From positions 620,001 through 684,000 of the forward strand of contig CBDCVP010000021.1 of assembly GCA_965223025.1 (NCBI GenBank): DNA of 64,000 nucleotides. Direction: 5' to 3'. The notes beneath the pieces were generated by a model, which saw only the letters and a list, made by a program, of their open reading frames with translations, did no database searches and was not told the DNA's origin. Position 1 is the stretch's first letter. Each line of letters begins with the position of its first letter. The position numbers and the translations under genes are program-made. Below, piece by piece: positions 28,819 through 37,144 of this stretch. The DNA comes from JABDMH01 sp965223025 (GTDB taxonomy: Bacteria; Bacteroidota; Bacteroidia; Chitinophagales; Saprospiraceae).

Positions 28819-29576
28819 CTAAGGAGATTTCTTGACAGTGCCTGTTTTCATGAAAACTGGAAAACTTACATTCCTATGACTGTGATCTTCCCACAATGGG
28901 ATTACCTTTTTCATGACCCATGATGCAGGGTCACTACCTGGATTTTTTTTTCGATACTGCTGTACACTCGACCACGTGTTGAGATATCCTTCTAGCTGTG
29001 CCAGCATCCAGGAGTCCTCGATGACAAATGTGGCCTTACATACATCACTGAAATCGAAGGGAATATGTTCATATCTGGATTCTACGTGTCGCCTTTCTTC
29101 GGTCCAGAAGGAGCCTACTACATCGTGATAGAATGCGTCGATGACCGCATCAATCTCAGGGCTGATTCGCAAAAGGTCGTAACTCCAAATGGCAATCACT
29201 CCGTCGGGCTTTAGAGTCCGTTTTACTTCTTTATTAAAGGATGCGTGATCAAACCAGTGTGCCGCCTGGCCCACCGTAATGATGTCAAAGGTATCATCAG
29301 CGAAGTTCGTTACCTCGGCCCGCTCGACCTTGTAGATGATGTTTGATCTGGCAGGTGCTAGTGCCAATTGTCGCTGACTGATATCGGTGGCTAGATGACC
29401 TCAAAGTGGGGAGCTGGCGCAATGGCTACTTGCCCGTTGCCAGTACCACAATCCCAACAAGCCGATCTCTGTGGTGTCAAAGAAAGCAAATGATCGTAGA
29501 GGGACTTAGGATAGGTAGGCCTGTATGCCTTGTAGAGATCAGCTTGGGTGGAAAACAAGTCCTTTAGTGACTTCAT
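28819..29576 (-). pseudogene. Class I SAM-dependent methyltransferase, frameshifted
   Basis: The first 61 codons encode the start of a class I methyltransferase (FSTQADLYKAYRPTYP, then the SAM-binding WDCGTGNGQVA). At about 29389-29396 the frame is lost through what looks like a 2-base insertion (TA). After it, another frame continues the family sequence through SQRQLALAPA, FDIITVGQAAHWFD and LKPDGVIAIWSYD to the end. Restoring the frame gives one protein of about 250 residues, the normal size. It may be a real mutation or a sequencing error. If real, the SAM-site fragment alone is inactive. Confidence 0.8.
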
Positions 29577-29588
29577 ACCAACTGCGGA

Positions 29589-30179
29589 CTAAAACCCATA
29601 CGCAATTCCGAGTGAAAGATGAAAGGTTTTATTGCGGAAGGGATCAGCCGATGATGGATTGACTTCGATATCCGTCAAACCGAGTAGGAGTCTAGCATCT
29701 GCGTTGAGCCATAGTCTCGATACCAAGCGGTAGTTAAATCCCAACCCACCGACAAAGTTGATCGCCCACATCTCATTTTGATCTTTGAAATCCATCTGAT
29801 TTGCTTTGGCGCTGAGCAACAATGCTGGCGCTAGACCAGCATAGATCTTCGGGCGAAAAGGCTGTCCCAACAAACCAAAAAATGTATTATACATCAGTGG
29901 AAACTGTAGGTAGGTGTAGTCCACCACGGTGGTGGGTAGCTCGTATCCTTCCTCACTATACAGCACATCCAATGTAATGCCTGAAGATTGATTGATACTG
30001 TAAGTGGCTGTGATTCCGGCATTCAGGCCTATGATAGCTTTGGCTTGACTTTGATTGATATTGGAGATGTTAATACCAGCCCGGGGACCCAGTGACAGGC
30101 GATCTTTAAATTGCGCTTGGAGGGTTGAGCAGCAGCCCAGTAGAAAGATCACAGTAGTAAAGCGAATGGTATTCATCAA
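29589..30179 (-). CDS. Outer membrane beta-barrel protein (porin-like)
   Basis: This 196-residue protein has a signal peptide ending at LQAQ (residue 22). It then has alternating strands in the pattern of the outer membrane beta-barrel family common in Bacteroidota: GPRAGINISNI near 31, LQFPLMYNTFFG near 90, YAGLAPALLLSAK and a final HLSLGIAYGF. The family size is close to 200 residues. It ends 12 bp before the methyltransferase start, so they may share a transcript. The cargo or role is unknown. Confidence 0.75.
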   Translation of the reverse strand: MMNTIRFTTVIFLLGCCSTLQAQFKDRLSLGPRAGINISNINQSQAKAIIGLNAGITATYSINQSSGITLDVLYSEEGYELPTTVVDYTYLQFPLMYNTFFGLLGQPFRPKIYAGLAPALLLSAKANQMDFKDQNEMWAINFVGGLGFNYRLVSRLWLNADARLLLGLTDIEVNPSSADPFRNKTFHLSLGIAYGF

Positions 30180-30320
30180 TGTTCAAGCGTGATTTTTACA
30201 GACTGAGATGGAGACCAGTCCTGCTAAAGATAAGGATTGCATAACTTTTATCAATACGTTGATGGATGAGTGCTCTTGGCAACCGCTAAAAAGTCTCTGT
30301 CAGAATGACCCCCCCATTCG

Positions 30321-31658
30321 TTAGGATAACATGATCTCAGACATTCCGACCGGTAGATCAAAGCATACCATAGTGGCGTCCCCATCGGAGCACCAGCTAT
30401 TACGCTCAAGTTTCTCGGCCGAGGCTACTTTATTGAGCGACATTTTTTCTCCGCCCTTCACCATGTTTGACGGCTTAAAGCGTCGTGGCAACCGCAAAGT
30501 GAAATCGCGCGTCGAGAAAGAGGCCTTTAATGTCAATGTCCGCTCTGACAGTGCCAGTGAGGTGTGTGCCTTAGCTGCCCAGTAACGGGCGATCTCGCTC
30601 AACTTCATCCACTTCAAATGGTCATATCTTTGATGCAGTCGGTCTACCACTGTTTTAAATACCTGGAAGCCCAGTTTATCACCATTGTAATAGATGCCCG
30701 GCCAATGACAGACCATGATCGCTGGCTCATTGGCCTCAATCACCTCAACCATCCTGCCCTGACTCAGATCAGCGGTAATGAACTTGTCGGGATCTCCGGG
30801 AGTAAGACCATCCCAACCACCAAACCAATCCCCTGTGCAACCTATGATATGCACAGAACAGCTCGCATCTTCGGTGTCCAGGCCTTCGGCATGAAATATC
30901 TGTGGTTGCACACTCTTTGCGGGGTCTGTGTAGAGATCGCGGAAAAAGTGAGCAATCTTGCCTCCATAAACTTCACGCACGGCATGCTGCGTACCCCTAG
31001 CTAGGTTGGGAATGTTGCGATTGGCAAAGCCTCCAGGAGTAGTGACTCCATCACAATGCAACCCAGCATCTTTGAGGATTTGCAATGAATAGGCGATGTA
31101 CTCACCCAGCTCGTCCGAGCTCTTCTGTTGGCTCCATTCCCAATTCTCCATATAGGCGGGAGTAGCATCTGGGAAGGGGATACCCGTCTTCGTATCGATG
31201 ACACGGGTATGGCTGATCATCTCGGAATGTATGTCCCAGTCGGGTTGGGCCAGTTCGCGTATGATGGTAATGCTTGCTTGCAATTCTTTCTTAGTCCAGC
31301 CAGGTATGAATCGATGTAGCCACCCTGTACACGCAGGATAGGGAACCATACTGTACTTGCCCTTTACACCCTTATCTGCGCACCATTCCAGAAATTCAAG
31401 CACAAAGGAATCAGGGATTTCCTGAGGAAGCTTGCGCCAATCCTGGTTGTACCTATCTGGAAAAACCTGTTTGAACTGCGGAATACCATAGTAGGCAAGG
31501 TTGACCAAAGCAGTGCTGTCGTCAATGATAAAACTGACAGGAACACGATTGAGCGGATTGAGAACCTCAACTTTATTTGCCTCCATGGCTGATCCAGCTC
31601 CAGTCCATACAGCTGCCGCTGACAATCCAGTCGTTTTCATAAATGCGCGCCTTTGCAT
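30321..31658 (-). CDS. Tat-exported polysaccharide deacetylase-like protein
   Basis: I start at MQRRAFMKTTGLSAAAVW, a Tat-like signal, giving 445 residues; an upstream in-frame ATG would bury it. The mature part keeps patterns of the NodB/polysaccharide deacetylase barrel: VSFIIDDST (the DD metal motif), HSEMISHT (a motif-2-like H-x5-H pair) and GVTTPGGFAN (motif-3-like). The C-terminal 100 residues look like a separate beta domain. It could remove acetyl or similar groups from a glycan in the periplasm. The motif spacing is not canonical, so the enzyme activity is an inference. Confidence 0.5.
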   Translation of the reverse strand: MQRRAFMKTTGLSAAAVWTGAGSAMEANKVEVLNPLNRVPVSFIIDDSTALVNLAYYGIPQFKQVFPDRYNQDWRKLPQEIPDSFVLEFLEWCADKGVKGKYSMVPYPACTGWLHRFIPGWTKKELQASITIIRELAQPDWDIHSEMISHTRVIDTKTGIPFPDATPAYMENWEWSQQKSSDELGEYIAYSLQILKDAGLHCDGVTTPGGFANRNIPNLARGTQHAVREVYGGKIAHFFRDLYTDPAKSVQPQIFHAEGLDTEDASCSVHIIGCTGDWFGGWDGLTPGDPDKFITADLSQGRMVEVIEANEPAIMVCHWPGIYYNGDKLGFQVFKTVVDRLHQRYDHLKWMKLSEIARYWAAKAHTSLALSERTLTLKASFSTRDFTLRLPRRFKPSNMVKGGEKMSLNKVASAEKLERNSWCSDGDATMVCFDLPVGMSEIMLS

Positions 31659-31846
31659 ATGCTTGTTTTTATCTAAATATACGCATAGACAAAGTGATAG
31701 TCGAATCGTGTTATCTCGGATGGAGTTCTCATGGGAAAAAATGCGTCCGATTAGGTCGTGGTGCATGCGCCAGAGATTAGATCTCAAACCCGTGTAGTCA
31801 GCTAACCAAGTCATATTGACCGGCGTGATTAGCCACCTAAAGATCG

Positions 31847-31878
31847 TTTGCAAGCGTCCTGGCGGAATGGTACTTTTA
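31847..31878 (+). promoter_or_regulatory. Promoter of the cyclase gene
   Basis: TTTG (31847-31850), a 20-bp spacer and TACTTTTA (31871-31878, 7 of 8 to TAnnTTTG) form a good Bacteroidota promoter. It overlaps the ATG at 31848, which argues that translation begins at 31902 instead. Confidence 0.55.
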
Positions 31879-31901
31879 TAGAAGTTCTAGATGATACACA
31901 A

Positions 31902-33275
31902 ATGAGCAGGAACCGACGCCTGGCGGCCATCATGTTTACAGACATCTCTGGATTCACTGCCACAATGCATGCTGATGAGAACCATGCTCGTACGGTATTG
32001 AAAAGGCACCGGCAAGTTTTGGAGGAAACGCATAATAGGTATCATGGCGAAATTCTACAATTTTTTGGCGATGGTACCTTGAGCATATTCGACAGCGCTG
32101 TCTCTGCAGTGGAATGTGCGGTAGAAATGCAAATAGATTTGCGCAAAGAACCAGAGGTTCCGTTGCGCATTGGTATTCATACTGGTGACATCACCTATGA
32201 CGAAAACGGTGCTTATGGAGATGGAGTCAATGTCGCATCCCGAGTGGAGAATCTCTGTGAAGATGGTGGAGTATTCATTACGGCAAAAGTCTACGACGAT
32301 ATCAAGAATCACGCATGGCTACGAGCCACCAATCTAGGTTCGTTTGATCTTCGAAACATCCGTATTCCAATGATTCTTTACGCAGTATCCAGCAAGGGTT
32401 TATCTGTTCCGTCTAGACATACCATTCGCAGGGCCGAATCCAGTGACGTTGGCTCAACGATGTCGAAAACAACATCACCTGTGGAGGGTGTGGAATTGTA
32501 TTCAAGCATTGTCGGATATAAAAAGAAGAAAGTAGCCACCCAATTAGCTTTTGGTCTGGGAATGTGGGGAGCACATAGGTTCTATTTAGGAAAACGTTTT
32601 AGCGGCGTATTACATTTCGTCCTGTTCCTAGCGGCGTTAGCCATCACTATTGACTCCGGCTTTCCTATGATTGCCATCTACTTTGGGATTGTCATGCTGC
32701 AAGCCGTCCTTTTGGCAGTCATGTCGCAAGAGGATTTCGATGTCAAGTACAATGCGAAGGTTTTATCAAGGCAACAGCAGAAATTCAAAAGAGAGGCCAA
32801 CTCACAGATGGATGAAGATCCTATCACCTTATTGATGGAACGGGGTATCAAGGAGTTTCGAGATAAAAACTATTTAAAAGCGATTAATTATTTTGATCAG
32901 ATTCTCGACTACGATAAGGATGGCGGAGAGGCTCATTTTTACCTCGCTTGCTGCTTCTCAAAAACCAGGGAGAAGGATGAAGCCTTTTATCACTTGAAGG
33001 AAGCCTTAAACTCTGGCTATACTAATAAAAAAGAGATCAACCATGAACCTACCTTACGCTTCATCAGAAGCCTGACGGAATTTGAATCGAAAATGTGGCC
33101 TGAATCGGATCTGCCAAAGGCACTACCAGAACCTCAGTCAGACCTTCTCGACTCGGATGCTTTTGATCCTCTCATTCTTGATAAGATCGAGGACCTCGGT
33201 GAGCGTCTGGAGCGGGGTGAATTGACCAGGGATGAATTTATTCTTGCCAAGCAAAAAGTATTGAGGGGAGAATAA
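31902..33275 (+). CDS. Class III nucleotide cyclase fused to TM2, TPR and SHOCT-like parts
   Basis: This 457-residue protein combines four parts. Residues 5-165 are a class III adenylate/guanylate cyclase domain with both metal Asp residues (FTDISGF, Asp14; FFGDGTL, Asp57) and the Asn110/Arg114 pair (GDGVNVASR). Residues 205-275 are a TM2 domain with GAHRFYLGK and two hydrophobic helices. Residues 312-385 are TPR-like (FRDKNYLKAINYFDQIL, AFYHLKEALNSGY). Residues 423-457 look like SHOCT (IEDLGERLERGELTRDEF). The catalytic part would lie in the cytoplasm ahead of a membrane hairpin. The start is set by the promoter and by the fit to the cyclase N terminus. Confidence 0.82.
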   Translation: MSRNRRLAAIMFTDISGFTATMHADENHARTVLKRHRQVLEETHNRYHGEILQFFGDGTLSIFDSAVSAVECAVEMQIDLRKEPEVPLRIGIHTGDITYDENGAYGDGVNVASRVENLCEDGGVFITAKVYDDIKNHAWLRATNLGSFDLRNIRIPMILYAVSSKGLSVPSRHTIRRAESSDVGSTMSKTTSPVEGVELYSSIVGYKKKKVATQLAFGLGMWGAHRFYLGKRFSGVLHFVLFLAALAITIDSGFPMIAIYFGIVMLQAVLLAVMSQEDFDVKYNAKVLSRQQQKFKREANSQMDEDPITLLMERGIKEFRDKNYLKAINYFDQILDYDKDGGEAHFYLACCFSKTREKDEAFYHLKEALNSGYTNKKEINHEPTLRFIRSLTEFESKMWPESDLPKALPEPQSDLLDSDAFDPLILDKIEDLGERLERGELTRDEFILAKQKVLRGE

Positions 33276-33390
33276 TTTGATATTGGCAATGATTTTACAT
33301 GTCGGTGCCCTATGGCAATCGTCCCATGAATGACTGAGCCCCAATACTCATGAGGTGTCCAATGGGTTCCCGGTAATCAAAGATTAGAAT

Positions 33391-34374
33391 TCATGGTGAA
33401 TCGTGGTCAACGATCAGGACGATTTTACCAATATGCCTGCTGCTTTCCATTAACAAATGAGCCTGGGTTGCTTCCTTCAAAGGATAGGTTTCATAGACCA
33501 CCGGCATAAATCTTTTGTCAGCAATTACTGGCCATACCTGATTCTCAACATCTCTGGTGAGTGCTGCTTTAAAGACAGCATCACGAGCTCGCAATGTACT
33601 GCCGGTAATGGTGAGTCTCTTGATCATTAGGGCAAAGATATTTAACTCAACGTCGGAACCATCTATGGCATTGATGGACACCAATCTGCCTTCGGGTTTC
33701 AAAAGTTTAATGTGTTTATTAAAGTAGTCTCCACCCACCATATCCAGAATGACATCAACCGTCTTTGGGCCCAAAACTTGCTCAAAGTCTTCTTGCTTGT
33801 AATCAATGCACTTTTGAGCGCCCAAGTCCAGACATGCCCGACATTTATCTGCCGATCCCGCGGTGGCAATGACATGAGCACCAAATGCTGTGGCAAGCTG
33901 TATAGCGGTAATACCGATCCCACTGCTGCCACCTTGTACTAGCAAAGTCTCTCCAGGCCTGAGGGCGCCACGCTGGAAAACATTATGTACCACAGTAAAT
34001 ACCGTTTCCGGTAGACTGGCTGCTTCCACATATGTGCATCCGTCGGGAATCGGTAGACAGTGACCTGCATGGGCATTCACATACTCGGCGTATCCGCCAC
34101 CTGGGATCAAAGCACATATTCGATCGCCAAGCTGCCATCTGGTTACATTTTTACCCAAGTCCTCTATGATTCCTGCGACTTCTAGTCCCGGTATGTCTGC
34201 AGGTGCTCCACTGGGTGCCGGGTACTTGCCTTGCCTTTGTAAGATATCTGGTCGATTTACACCTGCTGCTTTTACCTTGATCAGGACTTCATCAGCAGTC
34301 ATCATTGGTCTTGGGCGTTCCTGAAATGCTAAGACTCCAGCATCTCCAGCCGTTGTGATGATCATCGCTTTCAT
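33391..34374 (-). CDS. NAD(P)H-quinone oxidoreductase (zeta-crystallin/PIG3-like)
   Basis: This 327-residue medium-chain dehydrogenase/reductase without zinc ligands begins MKAMIITTAGDAGVLAFQE. It has AAGVNRPDILQRQGKYPAPSG near 35, PGLEVAGIIEDLG near 63 and the NADP Rossmann motif VQGGSSGIGITAIQLA near 145. The set matches the PIG3/TP53I3 branch of quinone oxidoreductases, which reduce quinones using NADPH in the cytoplasm. It is next to the phosphotriesterase-like gene on the same strand, with a gap of about 70 bp. Confidence 0.88.
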   Translation of the reverse strand: MKAMIITTAGDAGVLAFQERPRPMMTADEVLIKVKAAGVNRPDILQRQGKYPAPSGAPADIPGLEVAGIIEDLGKNVTRWQLGDRICALIPGGGYAEYVNAHAGHCLPIPDGCTYVEAASLPETVFTVVHNVFQRGALRPGETLLVQGGSSGIGITAIQLATAFGAHVIATAGSADKCRACLDLGAQKCIDYKQEDFEQVLGPKTVDVILDMVGGDYFNKHIKLLKPEGRLVSINAIDGSDVELNIFALMIKRLTITGSTLRARDAVFKAALTRDVENQVWPVIADKRFMPVVYETYPLKEATQAHLLMESSRHIGKIVLIVDHDSP

Positions 34375-34445
34375 AACTCAAAATACCAAACACCAACTAA
34401 AAGGTTCAGACAGAGTTGGACCCATCACTCGAGCTCGCAGATCAT

Positions 34446-35462
34446 TCATTTGGTGGCTTTTATCTCGAAAGCCCTTTTTGGATTCTGTCTGACCAGCAAG
34501 TCCAGTTCAAATTCGCTAAAACCTTCGCGTTCCAGCCTTGGAATCAACCATCTGGAAATGGCATCAAAAGGCCGGATGGCCTTGCCTCGCGGAAATGCAT
34601 TTCCATCATGGGAAAGCAGCAATTGGCCCAACAGCCCATGACGCTTAAATGTTTTAATGCGATTCACATACTCCTCTATATTGCGCTCCTTCACGCCATC
34701 CAGAGATATCCAAGCACCACTCTTAGCAACATCAATCAGCGTCTGATCTTCAGCTAACTTATTGGCATGCACCCATACCCAGGATCCTGGGTGTACATTA
34801 TGCGACTTTAATAGAGCAAGTTGTGCGTATGCGGCTTGGGGATTGTCACCAGTATGCACAGCCATGGTGAGACCAGTGGATTTATGTGCTAGGATACCCG
34901 CTTCAAACAGCTTAAGGTCTATTTCCGAAGGAGTACCCTTGTCAAATGCGAGTTTAATGAATCCTGGTCTTATATCAGTACCGTCAATGCCTTGCTTAAA
35001 TTCTTCTATCCAGATGTTCGCAATTTCATCCTTTGTCTTATCGTAGGCCAATGGCGGAACATATCGATCGTTGGCAGCTCCGTAATATCCTGTATTGGTG
35101 ATGATTTGCAAGCCTGTGGAATCAGCCAGATCCTTCAAAATCTTCACATCCCTCCCAAAGTAGGCAGTGGTACAGTCAAGAATCGATTCAATGCCAAGCC
35201 TCCGCACCTTGCGCAAATAGGGTATCACCTGCATGAGCAGTTTATCACGATCATAGTTGGGATGAACATTGGCTTCTCCTCCAAAGTTTGACATAATATG
35301 TTCATGGGTGAGGGTGAAGCCAAGGTCTTTCGGATGCATGCTACCCTGGACGGTGTATATCATTCTCAGATCGTTGCTCGAATTCTGAGTTCTTCTCAAT
35401 TGACAGCTTTGAGTAAGCATGGCAATTAGCAGAAGTACTTTGATGTGGATAGGTTGCAACAT
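34446..35462 (-). CDS. Phosphotriesterase-related lipoprotein hydrolase
   Basis: This 338-residue protein starts at MLQPIHIKVLLLIAM, giving a signal peptide and lipobox (TQSC, Cys20). All six metal-site residues of the phosphotriesterase family are present: THEHIM (His53, His55), FIKLAFDKG (Lys170, the carbamylated lysine), AVHTG (His203), WVHAN (His232) and LSHDGN (Asp286). It is therefore likely to be an active two-metal hydrolase at the membrane or in the periplasm, perhaps a sugar lactonase or phosphodiesterase. The nearby sugar genes make a lactonase role plausible but not proven. Confidence 0.85.
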   Translation of the reverse strand: MLQPIHIKVLLLIAMLTQSCQLRRTQNSSNDLRMIYTVQGSMHPKDLGFTLTHEHIMSNFGGEANVHPNYDRDKLLMQVIPYLRKVRRLGIESILDCTTAYFGRDVKILKDLADSTGLQIITNTGYYGAANDRYVPPLAYDKTKDEIANIWIEEFKQGIDGTDIRPGFIKLAFDKGTPSEIDLKLFEAGILAHKSTGLTMAVHTGDNPQAAYAQLALLKSHNVHPGSWVWVHANKLAEDQTLIDVAKSGAWISLDGVKERNIEEYVNRIKTFKRHGLLGQLLLSHDGNAFPRGKAIRPFDAISRWLIPRLEREGFSEFELDLLVRQNPKRAFEIKATK

Positions 35463-35649
35463 TGGTTTTAACGGATCAGGCGCATGCTTCGTACTGCCAA
35501 CCGCCGTTTCATCTCTTGTTTTTCTGTTTTCACAATATATCCAACTTTCCAATTTCTCTTAAATATTTTTCTGGCAGCTTACTAGCTCAATTCTGTGCTC
35601 CTCTCCTGCAACGCTCTTTCATATCGTGTGTCCCAGTTCCATCTGTCTC

Positions 35650-37134
35650 CTATAACTCTGGAATAATAAAATGATCATCGGTCTGGTCGATCCATTCTTT
35701 GAGATGTTTTAAATGTCTTTCGACCACGGGTCTTGCCTCGGGCCTGATGGCCAGGTTGCGCTGTTCTCCTGGATCTGTAGACAGGTCAAACAATTGCATA
35801 TTTCTAGCACCATGACTATAGACATTAAACTTATATTTTGAGGTACGGACCATTCTGCCTTTTCCAGTACGATCGGGTTTGAAATCGGCCAGCTCCACTA
35901 CGATATGATCACGCCAATCCACCTCTTTATCCTCAATGATGGGCCGCATACTTCTTCCGGTAAACTCTGTGTGTGTCTGGAGGCCGGCATAATCACAAAG
36001 GGTGGGTACAATATCGATCTGTGAAACCAAATGGACCTCATCAACTAGATTGGTTTTAATGTGTCCAGGATAGGAGATCAGCATAGGTACCATGGCAGAT
36101 TCCTTATATAGGCTGAGTTTCGCTGCCCATTGATGAGCCGCTGCTCCATCTCCATGATCAGATGTAAATACGACGATGGTATTGTCGTGAAATGGTTGAG
36201 CTTCCAAAGCATCAAGTACCTGCCCAATTTCCTTGTCCACGTCTTCGGTGAGACGGTGGTAGGCATTTAGGTATCCTTGCCATTCAAGGTCACCAAATTC
36301 TTGGAAGGCAAGTTTGGTTTCCAATCCGTATTCATTGTGGTCATGGCGTTTCGTCTGAATAAACTCCGGTTCGTGTTCATCGATGTCGTAGTTGTCAGGT
36401 AGCGGTGGCAGATCGCTAATTTTCGATGGGTGTGTACCAACTACTTCTGGCAACTTATAGTCAAAATCATAGTACCTGATATTCAGCAGCGAATCATCAG
36501 GCGTGACCCAACCTTCCTTGCGTGCATAAAAACATATGTCGTGAGGATTGTGGTAGCTTACTGCCAAAAAAAAAGGTTTAGTGTCATGATAATTGCTGAT
36601 GAAATTTACTGCAGCCTTGGTCAATGGAGGATCCGTTTCTGAGCCAAGCATCCAGTTGTCAATATTTGGATCTCTGAAAGGTAGCAAGTCAAATCCCTTC
36701 ACATTTTTATTTTTGGCCTTTACTCGTTGAGGATAGCTTTCCGGTAGATGCCACTTTCCACCCCACACGGTTTCATACCCATTTGCACGGAGAATTTCTC
36801 CAATATTTTTTATATCGGATTTCATGGAATCGCCATTCCACTCAACACCTGTTTCATGAGGCATTCTTCCGGATACTATGGATGACCGAGCAGGACCACA
36901 CACTGGTGAAGTGCAGTAGGCATGTTTAAACATTATCCCCCTCCTAGCCAATCGGTCCATGTTGGGTGTATGTAGGAGGTTGTTTCCCATGACACTCATC
37001 ATGTCAATGTGTTGCTGATCTGTGAATATCAGCAAGATATTGGGGCGTGTAGGAGGTGGTGTTTTTTCTCCGGAGAAACAACTGAAGAAAAATGCCAGCA
37101 TTAGGAATGGAAATAGGTTTCTCATCAATTGCAT
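35650..37134 (-). CDS. Family S1 sulfatase, lipoprotein
   Basis: This 494-residue sulfatase has a lipobox-like FFFSC (Cys19) and the metal-binding start NILLIFTDQQHIDMMSVMG (Asp39). The formylglycine signature is C79-G-P-A-R83 inside SPVCGPARSSIVSGR. The second metal site is VVFTSDHGDGA. It would remove sulfate esters from a glycan or small organic sulfate in the periplasm or at the surface after Cys79 is converted to formylglycine by a maturase encoded elsewhere. The neighbouring GH106 gene starts 10 bp away, so both act in one operon. The exact sulfated substrate is not readable. Confidence 0.9.
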   Translation of the reverse strand: MQLMRNLFPFLMLAFFFSCFSGEKTPPPTRPNILLIFTDQQHIDMMSVMGNNLLHTPNMDRLARRGIMFKHAYCTSPVCGPARSSIVSGRMPHETGVEWNGDSMKSDIKNIGEILRANGYETVWGGKWHLPESYPQRVKAKNKNVKGFDLLPFRDPNIDNWMLGSETDPPLTKAAVNFISNYHDTKPFFLAVSYHNPHDICFYARKEGWVTPDDSLLNIRYYDFDYKLPEVVGTHPSKISDLPPLPDNYDIDEHEPEFIQTKRHDHNEYGLETKLAFQEFGDLEWQGYLNAYHRLTEDVDKEIGQVLDALEAQPFHDNTIVVFTSDHGDGAAAHQWAAKLSLYKESAMVPMLISYPGHIKTNLVDEVHLVSQIDIVPTLCDYAGLQTHTEFTGRSMRPIIEDKEVDWRDHIVVELADFKPDRTGKGRMVRTSKYKFNVYSHGARNMQLFDLSTDPGEQRNLAIRPEARPVVERHLKHLKEWIDQTDDHFIIPEL

Positions 37135-37144
37135 TCCACGGTAT

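Noticed and set aside
28730..28830. Hairpin with GGCCTCC like those at 193 and 23620
   Set aside because: The shared bases are few and the stems differ, so there is no evidence of a repeat family.
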